Below are positions 54,531-64,000 of a DNA stretch of 64,000 nt, piece after piece. Position 1 is the first letter of the stretch, and every line of letters starts with the position of its first letter. The notes under the pieces are model-generated. The model saw nothing but the letters and a program-made list of their open reading frames with translations. It had not been told where the DNA came from and did not search any database. The stretch comes from Macrothele yani. Taxonomy: Eukaryota > Arthropoda > Arachnida > Araneae > Macrothelidae. A program made the position numbers and the translations under genes. The stretch is taken from assembly GCA_039090855.1 (NCBI GenBank), contig CM077005.1:79604607-79668606 (forward strand), given 5' to 3'.

Positions 54531-55739
54531 CAGACGTGCGAAATGCATGAAATCAAATATATGAAGAATGGTTACTAAAATCCTGTTTTCATAGAATGAC
54601 ATTCATTTTTATCTCAAGTTAAGAAAAAAATTAACTTCCATTTTAATCATTTTCACAAGTGCAAGGTTAATCAGTCAGTCGAATCTCAGTTACCTAATAA
54701 AGGTCCACAGAACTTTAGGTAGCAAATTTTCATTTGAAATATTTGAAAACGTAAAACAAAGTCAGGTAAATGAATTGACTTTGTTCATGTTTTAAAAACC
54801 CGAAAACATTTCTTAAGCTGGATGCACTATAAAAATTCCATTTGTTTTCTTGTACTAATTGTACATGAAGGAATTTCTCACAATTTTTTATGTAATTCAT
54901 CCTTGTATTTACTGCGTCATCAATATGAAATGTCACAAATTTGCCAAAGTATCATATTGGGAATTCTGATCGAGAAGTATTATGTAGCTAGTAAAGCATT
55001 CAGCATTAAAAGCGGCAGAGAAAAAACAGAAATGACAAAAAGAATGGTCCTGGAACGAGGAGAAAGAAAGAAGGCCAGTTTCAAATTTGAAATAGCGATA
55101 AAATATATTAAAAATAGATTTGTTACTGTAGTTGAATATCTACGCAGGTCTTTTTCTTCAGTGGCAACGTACAGTGAAATAAACTGTGACCATAAAAAGC
55201 TAGTGGAGAGAAAGAAAGGGCGAGAGACAGTCCCGCAGCCAAGGGAAGTCCATGTCGGGCAACGCCGGACCTGAGTTTCTTTTTGCCAGTCAAGATATTC
55301 ACACTACGGTCGAATGCACAACCTCTCTTATATCTTTTACCTGACCTCAACCATGAGCCACCCCTTCCAAATTCTTTTCCTGGCTACGGGCCTGGAGAGA
55401 GAAGAACACAGAAGGCTATCAAAGTCACAAAAACAGAGAAAGGGAGAGAAGATCCGGAACAAAGGAAAAGTAAGGGAAAATGAGAAAAAAAGAGGAAGAG
55501 CAGACAACAGGACAAGAAAAAAATATTAGAGGTGAAAGGATGATGCAGTGGGGAATGCACTTAATCTTGACAGCCAGAAGAATTTTGGAAATTGTTGGAA
55601 ATTCACTCCTAACTTAGCTGTTGCCTTCGCTTGCAACTTTTTAAATATTATGTATTCAGAAAGAATAACAAAGTAAAATAATTCTTTGGGACTAAATTGA
55701 AAAAAAGAATTAATCTAACGTGGAAAGATGTCTGAGGCG
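54531..55739. other. Unannotated stretch
   Basis: A 150-codon plus-strand frame (54822-55274) is open but has no recognised domain; its second half is Lys/Arg/Glu-rich from purine-rich DNA. No flanking splice logic was found. Possibly non-coding. Confidence 0.4.
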
Positions 55740-55990
55740 CTGTCTGCGAAACCAGCTCCTTAAACCTCAAACCACTGACTGAGGGAGCTGAGTGGTCCGA
55801 GGCTCTGGCTGCTCACCATTCATCCCAGGGGTCCCGGGTCTGAGTCCTGAATGAGAAATGGCTGGTGAACTTGTCTGATGGCGCGAACTCCGTCCGTTCC
55901 CAGAACTAGTGGCTCTAAACTAAAGACAGCCGACTGGTTGTAGTCAAAACAGCCGCTCATGGTGTCGATAAACCCCGAAAGCAAAGGCAA
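55740..55990 (+). repeat. Diverged SINE relic, plus orientation
   Basis: GAGTGGTCCGAGGCTCTGGC (A-box region), GGGTCTGAGTCCTGAATGAG (decayed B box), ACTAGTGGCTCTAAACTAAA (core) and CTCATGGTGTCGATAAACCC (tail) occur in SINE order. Confidence 0.7.
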
Positions 55991-58282
55991 AGTGAGAAGG
56001 AGCGACGGGAGAGGAGGGAGAGTATTCTTAGGCTTTGGGATATCTCAACCATTAGATTATGGAAACACGTAGTGTTTGAAGCAACTGAATAACTAAATAA
56101 TTGCTTCTAGTATTTTGAAAATACACACCTGCGTGTTACCTTTGCTGCAGTACAACTGTTGCGTAAGTATGAAAGTGGAACTCAGTTTCTTATCAAATCG
56201 GAAGTCAATCATACTCCCAGTTCATACCAGCAATCACATGATTTTCAGTTGCGTAAGCTATGTAATTTAATTTAGGTTACCCAACTTATTTTTAAGAGTT
56301 TCGATATCGAAAAGTAAGGAAGCAGTTGCAGGGAGAGCGCTGTTGTGTGATATAAGAAAAGGGCAGCAATACACACATAACCGTACATCGAGGTAAAGTG
56401 CGTCCCCTGAAATTCAACACAGCACATAAAACATCTTCCAAATCAACTCCTCTGTGAGAGAAAGAAGCACTAAGATAGCAGTTGGGTTTCCAACCGACTT
56501 GTATTATTATTGATAGTGCTTCGCTTAGTTGGAAAGCTGTCGGCCTCGGACAGAAAGCTAACCACTGCCAATGAGTAAGGAGAGTGGGAGGAAGAGATAC
56601 GAAGTCAAGATCTCCGTATATGTCATCAGTTTGTTTAATGATCTTTCTCTTGCCTCCACACATTCCTAATACAGTTGTTACCGACTTAAATTAAAACAGT
56701 GATCCTTCTGGTTTCCTTCTTATTACGAGCGGGATTTTCAGCTTTCTTCTGAGAAATTTTGTGTTTTATATTTCAGCATTAAAAGGGGTTGGGATATGAA
56801 GTTACTAAATAAGCATAAAATGCGTAATAGATATTCTACACCTGTACGCCAATAGAACTACGGAAACGCAAATGAATAAATATGTGTTCCTGTTTCTCGC
56901 TTTCACAAATGTGCTGACGAGAAGCGGACCTTGTGGTTATGAAACATTCCGAGGTTAGACTGTGTTCCAGGAAAAAGCACTTCTCTCGTATGACAAAATA
57001 ATTTTCAGCTCTAGTATCAGACCTGTATGGAGACAAAGAAGAAAATAGAACTCAGTTAAGAGAAATACTCCAAAATTACAGAATGGTTCTTAACCGAGAT
57101 TTTTTCCACGTTGCCCAAATTGCCCTGCTTAACGAAACAAAAAGCGACGACGAATGAAGAAGAAAACCTGAATCAGGCTGAGTTGAACAACACGAAGAAA
57201 GATCAAATGAACTCATTCAATCACTTATATAAAGGTACATCAAAGACGTCTGGCGGTTTCGATTAAATCCAGGTGCACTGTTGCGTAAAACGTAAGCGGA
57301 AGGATTTTATTCATTTTTAGAGTTAAGCGCTGTTCCACTAATACGCAGAAATTCGGAAATTAATTCCTGTGAACATAATGTATTCATTCAGAATGATATT
57401 TCGGCTTGCAGCAATACTTTCAGCAAACCCGGAAAACAGAACTTTGAAATGGATCAGAAAACGCATTACGTTATTTTATTTTCAAAGTTTACCAAATGCA
57501 GAAAAGTTATTAATCTGACCTCACTGCAGGAAAATTACCGATTGTTAGCAAATCTTTGAGTTGCTTGTTCCCAGAATGATCTTTTACAAAAACCCGAAAA
57601 GGAATAGTTTTTACCAATGTGAATGAAAATCTCTCAGTAACAACAATAACTTTTAACTAGGGCAAAATACCAGTAGAATGGCTGATGGGTGCATGAATGA
57701 ATTTTTCGTCACTTTTCATTAAATCTCCAGCTGCACAACGGTCTTTAAAAGAAAGCTAAGCTATCTCCATTCCCTCTATGGAACATCTGAAAAGAATAGC
57801 AAGTCAACTTAGGCTGAATAGTATCACTGTTAACACAGCTACTGTCACTTACACACAGGAAATGTAGGAAATCACGAACCAATTTTTCAATTGATGAAAC
57901 TCGTTGTGGAACCGAAGTAGGTGAGAAAAATATTATGTGGTGGATTCGCTGATATTAAAGCAATTATGGAATCAACAATTCTCCATCTCATGGACTGATA
58001 TTTAATTAATTTTATATTTTAAAAATGCAATCGAGTTAGCACTGTATTAAGAAAACTTGCAAAAAATGTACGTATCTGAACTTCGAACAGGCCCTTCAGA
58101 AGCCAGAAGAAAGTTTATTTTTGTGCTTTACATTATTTCCGATATTAATCGAGTAAACAAGATGTTAACTTGAAAAAGAGGCTGTAATGGTGAACCGGAG
58201 AAGGAATTACGTCATTTCAAAAATTTTCCAGGTTGAGAATGCTGCACTGAGCTTTCTAGAAGCAAATGTGAAGAATATTTTA

Positions 58283-58317
58283 AAAAATACCCTATCAGCC
58301 TGATAAGGGATATTTTT
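58283..58317. repeat. Imperfect palindrome
   Basis: AAAAATACCCTATCAG is followed, after one base, by CTGATAAGGGATATTTTT. The arms match except for one or two positions. Confidence 0.8.
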
Positions 58318-58607
58318 CGGCTTTTTGACTCTGTTCATCTAATTAAATCTGCAAGGCACAGCTTGCTGAACCAAATAATGTCGGTAAAAATGTCTTGAAA
58401 TTCATTTTACAGAAACAGGAAATCGTGAGAGGTCCAAGATGACCTTTATATTTATATATGTGGTATGTTCTTTAATCAAAAAATTGCAAGAAACAAAGAA
58501 TCGCGTAAGACAAGGAAAATTCAATTCACCTCCTGCGAAAGCTTCCTATCAACTGAAGCTAAAAGCCTTATCAAAAACCAGTTGAGAGGAAGAATGTCTG
58601 TTTTGTG

Positions 58608-58657
58608 TTTAAAAAATGTATGGAATAAATGAAGTATTATTCCATACATTTTTTAAA
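58608..58657. repeat. Perfect inverted repeat, 21-bp stem, 8-nt loop
   Basis: The left arm begins TTTAAAAAATGTATGGAATA and the right arm ends ATACATTTTTTAAA; the loop is ATGAAGTA. All 21 positions pair. Confidence 0.95.
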
Positions 58658-59429
58658 AGAAATGTACTTCAGAAACCATTTTACTTTTGCAAATTCGGTA
58701 GCTAAAATGTTTCCATGATTAACTCACGTAATAGAACATAATAAGCATATCACCAAAGTAATGGTTATTTGCCAAAATGAGGTTTCCCGTTTCTTTCTTT
58801 CTGCTAACGGTGAACGGCTTGTCATTATTTGCTTTTTTCTTTGAGAATTTTAGATGCGGGGTTTCAAACAGAAGGGAAGATGTGGAACATCAAGTGTGCA
58901 TTTTTTGTTTTTGATGTGTACCCCATGTTTTATAGTTCAAGGAGTAAATTAATATGTCCTTAAGGCTAAAGCCAAATACATTCTATTTACAAAGTTTCAA
59001 ACTGATTACATAAAATTCCAATTTGAAAAGTACAGTAGATTCCGGTTAATTGGGACACACCGGGGCAAGAACGCTTTCGTCCCATTAAGCGGCTGCCCCA
59101 ATTATGCGAAGCTTTACCCAAAGAGCTGAACCATACACAAGCCTTTATTCTCCAGTCAGCATCACAAAGATTTAAAACAAAAGACAAAGTACGATTTACC
59201 GAATAACAAAGTACATACGAACACATGTGTTTAAATGAATTTTGGTATAAATATCAAAAAACAATTATGCTAAAAACAATCTTCATGTAAATGTACATAC
59301 GTATCTGTCACACAAGCATGTAGTCTCTAACAATTACATATTTTGGAGAAATTTATCGACGGTACCCTTACGTGTTCTTTTTATAGGCTGTAAATGAACA
59401 AAATCAGCGCAGATATCTAGTGCAGGTAA

Positions 59430-61927
59430 AGGACTGCCTTCTGAATGAAGTAGTATCGTAACTCAGCATTACATTTCTTGGCTTCCTTCCTGGTTAGCCA
59501 CTCGTCCATGTGTCTCATAACTTTCCTAGTCTTCTGACCCTCTAGGTGTTTTGTTGCAATTTGTTCAACAATTGTGCACATATACTTTTCGTTTTCATTA
59601 TGACATTGCAGACTACTGTCAATGGATGAAAACATTTTGGAATTACTGACATGTTGCAGTTCCAAAATTATTTTTTTCCGTATCGGCCGTACTTGTCACC
59701 TCCTGGCCAGAAGTTTTAAATCTACAGTAATAAAAGCAGTTTTTAATCGTTTTGCTGCTTACTTCTCGCCTGCTGTCGGCGACAAATTGCACTTCTTGTA
59801 AAATGGCAACCTTTGCACAGATTTCTTTGGATATTGAAGATAAAATCGGGAGATTTTCTTCAATTGCTTCAAGAATGTGATATACCAACCTTCCGCGATA
59901 AAATGCCTTCAACGTTTTCATGATGGCCATGACCAGCAGTTTTACAAAGAATGTGGTATTAGCACGAAGAAATTTCAGTTGAATATTTTTCAAGCAATCT
60001 AAACGAAGGTGAGTTCCACAGTTGTCCAGAAGCAGTAGAATTCATTTTGACTTCCGTTGCAATTCCGCATCCCAATTCATTAGCCATTTCTGAAAAATAT
60101 CAGAAGTCATCCACGCACTCTTCTTGGTATAATACAGAACTAGCAAACTATTGTCCATTCAAAGCCCACTAAAGCATCGAGTCTTAGAGCTTTTTCCAAT
60201 AACCAACAGCTTCCGTTTATTATTTCCTGACATGTTTGAGGAGTACAACACAGTTACGCGATCCATTGTTGTTTTTGAACCAGAGAGTGTTGCATAAATC
60301 AAGAAACCGCCCGGCGTTGCACGGTAAAGTACATCTGTTTCATCAGCTTTGTGAATGTCAACTGAGCTAAATTTCTGGAGCTAATTGGGCAGTTTAGTGA
60401 ATTTCCGTTGTTCAACGCCCGTAGCATCAGCACTGTCCTTCTCGTCATGTGCTATCTTAAATTTAATTTCATGTCTGGATTTCCGTCGAGAAAACCAAAC
60501 ATCTGTTGCTTTAATACTCATGTAGGCTAACCTAGCTTTTTACCTACTCTCCTGATTTAGCTTTCAACATTGGACAATTGATACTCAGACCCAGTAGGGT
60601 TTCAGTAGAGAACCATTGACTAAGGTCCTCTCATCGTTGGATCCTTGCCTTCTTGCTTTCTTTTTTTTAAAGATTTTCCCAGTTGTCCGCGCAATGCCCA
60701 TACCTCTCGCAATTTGTCTTGCTGGCTTATCACATATACGATTGTGGATTTTGTACCCCATTCATTTCAGCCAGCTGTCAATGGCTGGTGTTAGACGGTT
60801 GGTACGATTGTGGATTTTGTCACTTCACTCATCTCTGCCAGCTGGCAATGGCTGGTGTTAGACGGTTGGTACAACTGTGGATTTTGTCACTTCACTTATC
60901 TTTTCCAGCTGGCAATGGCTGGTGTTAGGTGGTTGGTACGATTGTGGATTTTGTCACTTCACTTATCTTCGCCAGCTGGCAATGGCTGGTGTTAGACGGT
61001 TGGTACGATTGTGGATTTTGTCACTTCACTTATCTTATCCAGCTGGTAATGGCTGGTGTTAGACGATTGGTGAGGTTGTGAATTTTGTTACTTTACTTAT
61101 CTCCGCCAGCTGGCAATGGCTGGTGTTAGACGGTTGGTACGATTGTGGATTTTGTCACTTCACTTATCTCATCCAGCTGGTAATGGCTGGTGTTAGACGA
61201 TTGGTGAGATTGTGGATTTCGTCACTTCACTTATCTCCGCCAGCTGGCAATGGCTGGTGTTAGACGGTTGGTACGATTGTGAATTTTGTCACTTCACTTA
61301 TCTTATCCAGCTGGTAATGGCTGGTGTTAGACGATTGGTGAGATTGTGGATTTCGTCACTTCACTTATCTCCGCCAGCTGGCAATGGCTATTGTTAGACG
61401 GTTGGTACGATTGTGGATTTTGTCACTTCACTTATCTTATCCAGCTGGTAATAGCTGATGTTAGACGATTGGTGAGATTGTGGATTTCGTCACTTCACTT
61501 ATCTCCGCCAGCTGGCAATGGCTGGTGTTAGACGGTTGGTACGATTGTGGATTTTGTCACTTCACTTATCTCATCCAGCTGGTAATGGCTGGTGTTAGAC
61601 GATTGGTGAGATTGTGGATTTCGTCACTTCACTTATCTCCGCCAGCTGGCAATGGCTGGTGTTAGACGGTTGGTACGATTGTGGATTTCGTCACTTCACT
61701 TATCTCCGCCAGCTGGCAATGACTGATGTTAGACGATTGGTACGATTGTGGATTTTGTCACTTCACTTATCTCAGCCAGCTGGTAATGGCTGGTGTTTTG
61801 GTACGATTGTGGATTTCGTCACTTCACTTACCTCCGCCAGCTGGCAATGATTGGTGTTTAACGGTTGGTTTTGGATCTTGCCGAGTAAGGCAATTGTATT
61901 AGCTAATGTTGGATCTTTTCGTGGCAT
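59430..61927 (-). pseudogene. Tigger/pogo transposase, broken and expanded
   Basis: It starts MPRKDPTLANTIALLGKIQN at 61927. The psq-type helix-turn-helix (CQLAEVSEVTKSTI) follows, where the minisatellite then expands. Downstream are RQIARGMGIARTTGKIFK, HKADETDVLYRATPGGFLIY (first catalytic Asp), ILLLLDNCGTHLRLDCLKN (second Asp) and IQLKFLRANTTFFVKLLVMA with IMKTLKAFYRGRL. In active Tiggers the last block reads PMDQGxI; here the third acidic residue is lost. Several stops and frameshifts are present. Tigger transposases are DDE enzymes with CENP-B-like DNA-binding domains. Confidence 0.88.
60731..61860. repeat. 67-bp minisatellite with 134-bp higher-order period
   Basis: CAGCTGGCAATGGCTGGTGT recurs every 67 bp, about 17 times, from about 60772 to 61843. 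From about 61020 to 61640 two unit types alternate: one has GGTAATGG ... ACGATTGGTGAGATTGTGG, the other GGCAATGG ... ACGGTTGGTACGATTGTGG. This gives a 134-bp dimer. On the minus strand each unit contains LAEISEVTKSTIV-like coding sequence of the Tigger helix-turn-helix. Since 67 is not a multiple of three, each added unit shifts the frame. Open frames of 61 codons on the plus strand are artefacts of the periodicity. Confidence 0.96.
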
Positions 61928-62319
61928 CTTGGCTTAGTTCTTTCAAAAACAAAGAAAACCACAAACACTGTTTGTTAACCTTTTTACTAAGCAATTATGT
62001 TTACACACTCGCCACGCACCTGTAGCGATCAAAAGTACGCTATCGAGCAGTCAGCGGAAGCAGAAAAGTTACGCTGTCGAAATACGCGCGTCTTACTTAC
62101 TGTCCGAATCGACAATGACAGACTCTAGCAATGGTTTGTACGGCACTCACTACACGTGCTCCATCTACAGACTCTGTTCCGATATAGCGGCGTGGTGGCC
62201 CAAATAAACAGAGTAAATAACTTTATGTTACATTCTCGATTTGTTCCTGTTTTTCAAGAATTGCCCCAGATAAACGGCTGCTCCGATCAACCGATGCCCC
62301 GATTAGCAGGAATCTACTG

Positions 62320-64000
62320 TGCTGTGGAATTACTGCAGAAATACGCACATCTCGGCTTATGAAGTTCTTGAGATAGTAAAAACTGAAGAAGAAAATTATA
62401 CTTCCAACTGCACTTTGGCAGTTCAAAAAACATTTCAGGAAAGCCGTATTTTCTTCCCGTTTGAAAGAATGTTAAAGGAAAACAGATAACAGTTTTTTAA
62501 TAATGTGTAAAACGATGCAGTTAACAAAATTTCATTAAATGGCATACTTTAATAAAAACTGATTTAAATATTTCTAATCGGTTATGCAAATAAGAAATTT
62601 TAATTTACGTTTCAAATTACTGTGTTGACGAATTTGAAACAAACTGCTCTAAGTACAGATCTCTCTCTCTCTTTTAAATCTTTTTTTGAACAGTGACGTT
62701 AATGCGGTAATATCTGTTTGGGCAGTACCCTGGAGATACTGGAAGAAATCACCACACATTAGTTTAACAAGTTCTCGAGATAGAGCAGAAATTTCAGGGG
62801 AAAAAACATACTTTTCATAGTAAGCAGCACAATGTTTAACAAACGAAAAAGAGGGTCAGAAAAATTTCGTTTTCTTAATAGAAGTGGTTTGAATCATCTG
62901 CCATCTGGAGTAATGAATGTTACTTTTCGGCTGAAGAACAGCCGAAAAGTAACATTCATAAGTTCTTCTAAGCTGAAGAACTTTTGCTGAGCTTAAATAG
63001 TCACAAAAGCTTAGGCTCAAGAACTTCTTTCCGAAGTATATGCTAATTTATTTATTAAATCGATTTCGCAGCATCACTTGTCTTTACAATGAACCAAATC
63101 TGTTTCAAACAAAAGTAATGGTATACTCTTTTTCAAATGATTTATCAGTTATGAAATAAAATTTTTCTATTGGCCTTCTAAGTGATTGTAAAAAAACTTA
63201 CCAATACATGTTTCATTAATTTAACCGAGTGCCAGACTGTCACAAAGTGAGATTGCTTTATGAAAAAATATTTTGGAAAATCAATAACCATAAGTAGAAA
63301 TGCAGAGTCAAATCGAAATCTCAAATGTGGCAGCAAATAGTATTGGAAATGACCTTTTTTTTTATTCTGGTGTTTCCCAAAAGAAGATAAAAAGGAGGGC
63401 AGAGTTAAGGCGTTCAAAAGGTTTAGGCAAGGATGACAAGAATATAAAAGCAATGAAATTTTTTTATATGTTTGGGTTTACAAAAAAAAAAAAAAAAAAA
63501 AAAAACAACGAAGAAAGAGAAAATTGACAGAGATAGTTCGGTTTCTACGTGCCTTAAAATTGAGTTCGTAACCAACAGAAAGTAATGAAAATAAATTTTA
63601 CACATTAATTACCCACACGCTTTGTCTGTGAAACAAACATACATGCATCTATGTGCACAAATACACATACAAACACGAAAAGCATGCATTTAATTAAACA
63701 CCTGCGTTATTCAATCGCAGTTATTTTGTCCTATGCACGAAAATAAGTTTCTCAGCCACGAATGACGTGAATTTTCCAGGTTTTAAAGAATTTCACGCTA
63801 TATGTTTTGTGACTTACTATAGAGGTAAAGCACTTGTCATGACGACAAATCTACAGCGATACATTCCGTCCGTGTAGCTTAAAAGAACATTTCACTACGG
63901 AGTGAGGGGGCGTGGACAAACTTGTGTTTTCACATTGGCGCCCCAACGTCAAAATGGATGCACTGGGCCTTGAGTTCTTCGAAAAATGTGTGGTTTGTTC
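62320..64000. other. Unannotated stretch
   Basis: AT-rich. It includes the two hairpins at 62913-62982, (T)9-10 and (A)22 tracts near 63356 and 63481, and short frames without recognised motifs. The last 110 bp (GGGGCGTGGAC, GGCGCCCC) are GC-richer, but nothing could be assigned. Confidence 0.5.
62913..62959. repeat. Perfect inverted repeat, 21-bp stem, 5-nt loop
   Basis: The left arm begins ATGAATGTTACTTTTCGGCT and the right arm ends AAAGTAACATTCAT; the loop is AAGAA. A smaller hairpin (AGTTCTTC, 6 nt, GAAGAACT) follows at 62961-62982. Confidence 0.96.

Larger units (their letters stand above)
55991..59032. other. Unannotated stretch with two hairpins
   Basis: About 3 kb of AT-rich DNA. 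A 123-codon minus-strand frame (56663-56292) has no motif I recognise. Hairpins at 58283-58317 and 58608-58657 are listed separately. No upstream VMAT exon was recognised. Confidence 0.5.
59033..62319 (-). mobile_element. Tigger/pogo-like DNA transposon with an internal minisatellite
   Basis: The left end is CAGTAGATTCCGGTTAATTG at 59033 after TA. The right end inverted from 62319 is CAGTAGATTCCTGCTAATCG. Subterminal GGGGCA/GGGACA words match Tigger-type ends. The element is 3287 bp, longer than a typical Tigger because of about 1.1 kb of 67-bp repeats. Its transposase is on the minus strand. The right TA duplication appears mutated to TG. Confidence 0.9.

Noticed and set aside
54822..55274. 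150-codon plus-strand frame
   Set aside because: No domain or hydrophobic pattern typical of a known family; the second half is low-complexity purine-rich DNA.
60810..61850. Series of 61-codon plus-strand frames (MDFVTSLISASWQWLVLDGW type) and a CRISPR-like regular spacing
   Set aside because: They are a by-product of the 67-bp tandem repeat (stop-free windows recurring every 67 or 134 bp). There are no spacers between repeats and the genome is eukaryotic.
63178..63260. Minus-strand segment with a GTAAG donor after TGTATTG, considered as an upstream VMAT exon
   Set aside because: None of the three frames matches the expected LIAPNFGxGFAIG region; one has stops.

Overview
The window is AT-rich eukaryotic DNA made mostly of transposable-element remains, with one recognisable host gene. 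Several RTE-type non-LTR retrotransposons, many Tc1/mariner lineages, a Tigger/pogo element, Penelope-like elements (PLE), a tRNA-derived SINE and spliceosomal introns of 2 to 14 kb all point to a metazoan, most likely an arthropod. The sequence alone does not give me the species or class.

Host gene: three exons on the minus strand (43027-42908, 40832-40787, 26608-26521) join in frame with consensus splice sites. They encode the last transmembrane part of a vesicular monoamine transporter (SLC18/VMAT family). Exons 5' of these, and the extreme C-terminal exon, were not found. The DNA from 26.6 to 40.8 kb is one intron of this gene, and the DNA above 43.0 kb is presumably further intron.

Layout. 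0.8-14.1 kb: an old RTE relic followed by four near-full-length RTE copies in alternating orientation (minus, plus, minus, minus), joined head-to-head and tail-to-tail through TA and ATC microsatellites. The fourth copy keeps an intact 986-codon ORF. 14.1-17.0 kb: a mariner-like element (DUF4817-type helix-turn-helix) and a Tc1 element, both with both terminal inverted repeats (TIRs). 17.2-20.2 kb: a Penelope-like element (RT and GIY-YIG) split by a 5'-truncated RTE. 21.9-26.3 kb: a complete but dead Tc1 element inside an unclassified repeat, then a Tc1 relic split by SINEs. 27.4-28.5 kb: a possible hAT-like non-autonomous element. 29.5-31.5 kb: a SINE cluster. 35.1-40.0 kb: two Tc1 elements and a second PLE fragment. 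43.9 kb: a different LINE endonuclease fragment. 47.4-49.7 kb: two old RTE relics in tandem. 51.1-54.5 kb: two Tc1 relics and a second copy of the unclassified repeat. 59.0-62.3 kb: a Tigger element whose DNA-binding-domain region has expanded into a 67-bp minisatellite with a 134-bp higher-order period.

The most interesting signals are these. (1) A conserved 102-nt segment begins at the first base of all four RTE copies and folds on paper like an HDV-type self-cleaving ribozyme, with a pairing-consistent base change between copies. (2) The Tigger-derived minisatellite. (3) A set of compact, almost perfect inverted repeats with 14-21 bp stems scattered through otherwise unannotated DNA. (4) A hammerhead-like core in the 3' region of the PLE. 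All assignments rest on reading motifs by eye; no database search or folding program was run.
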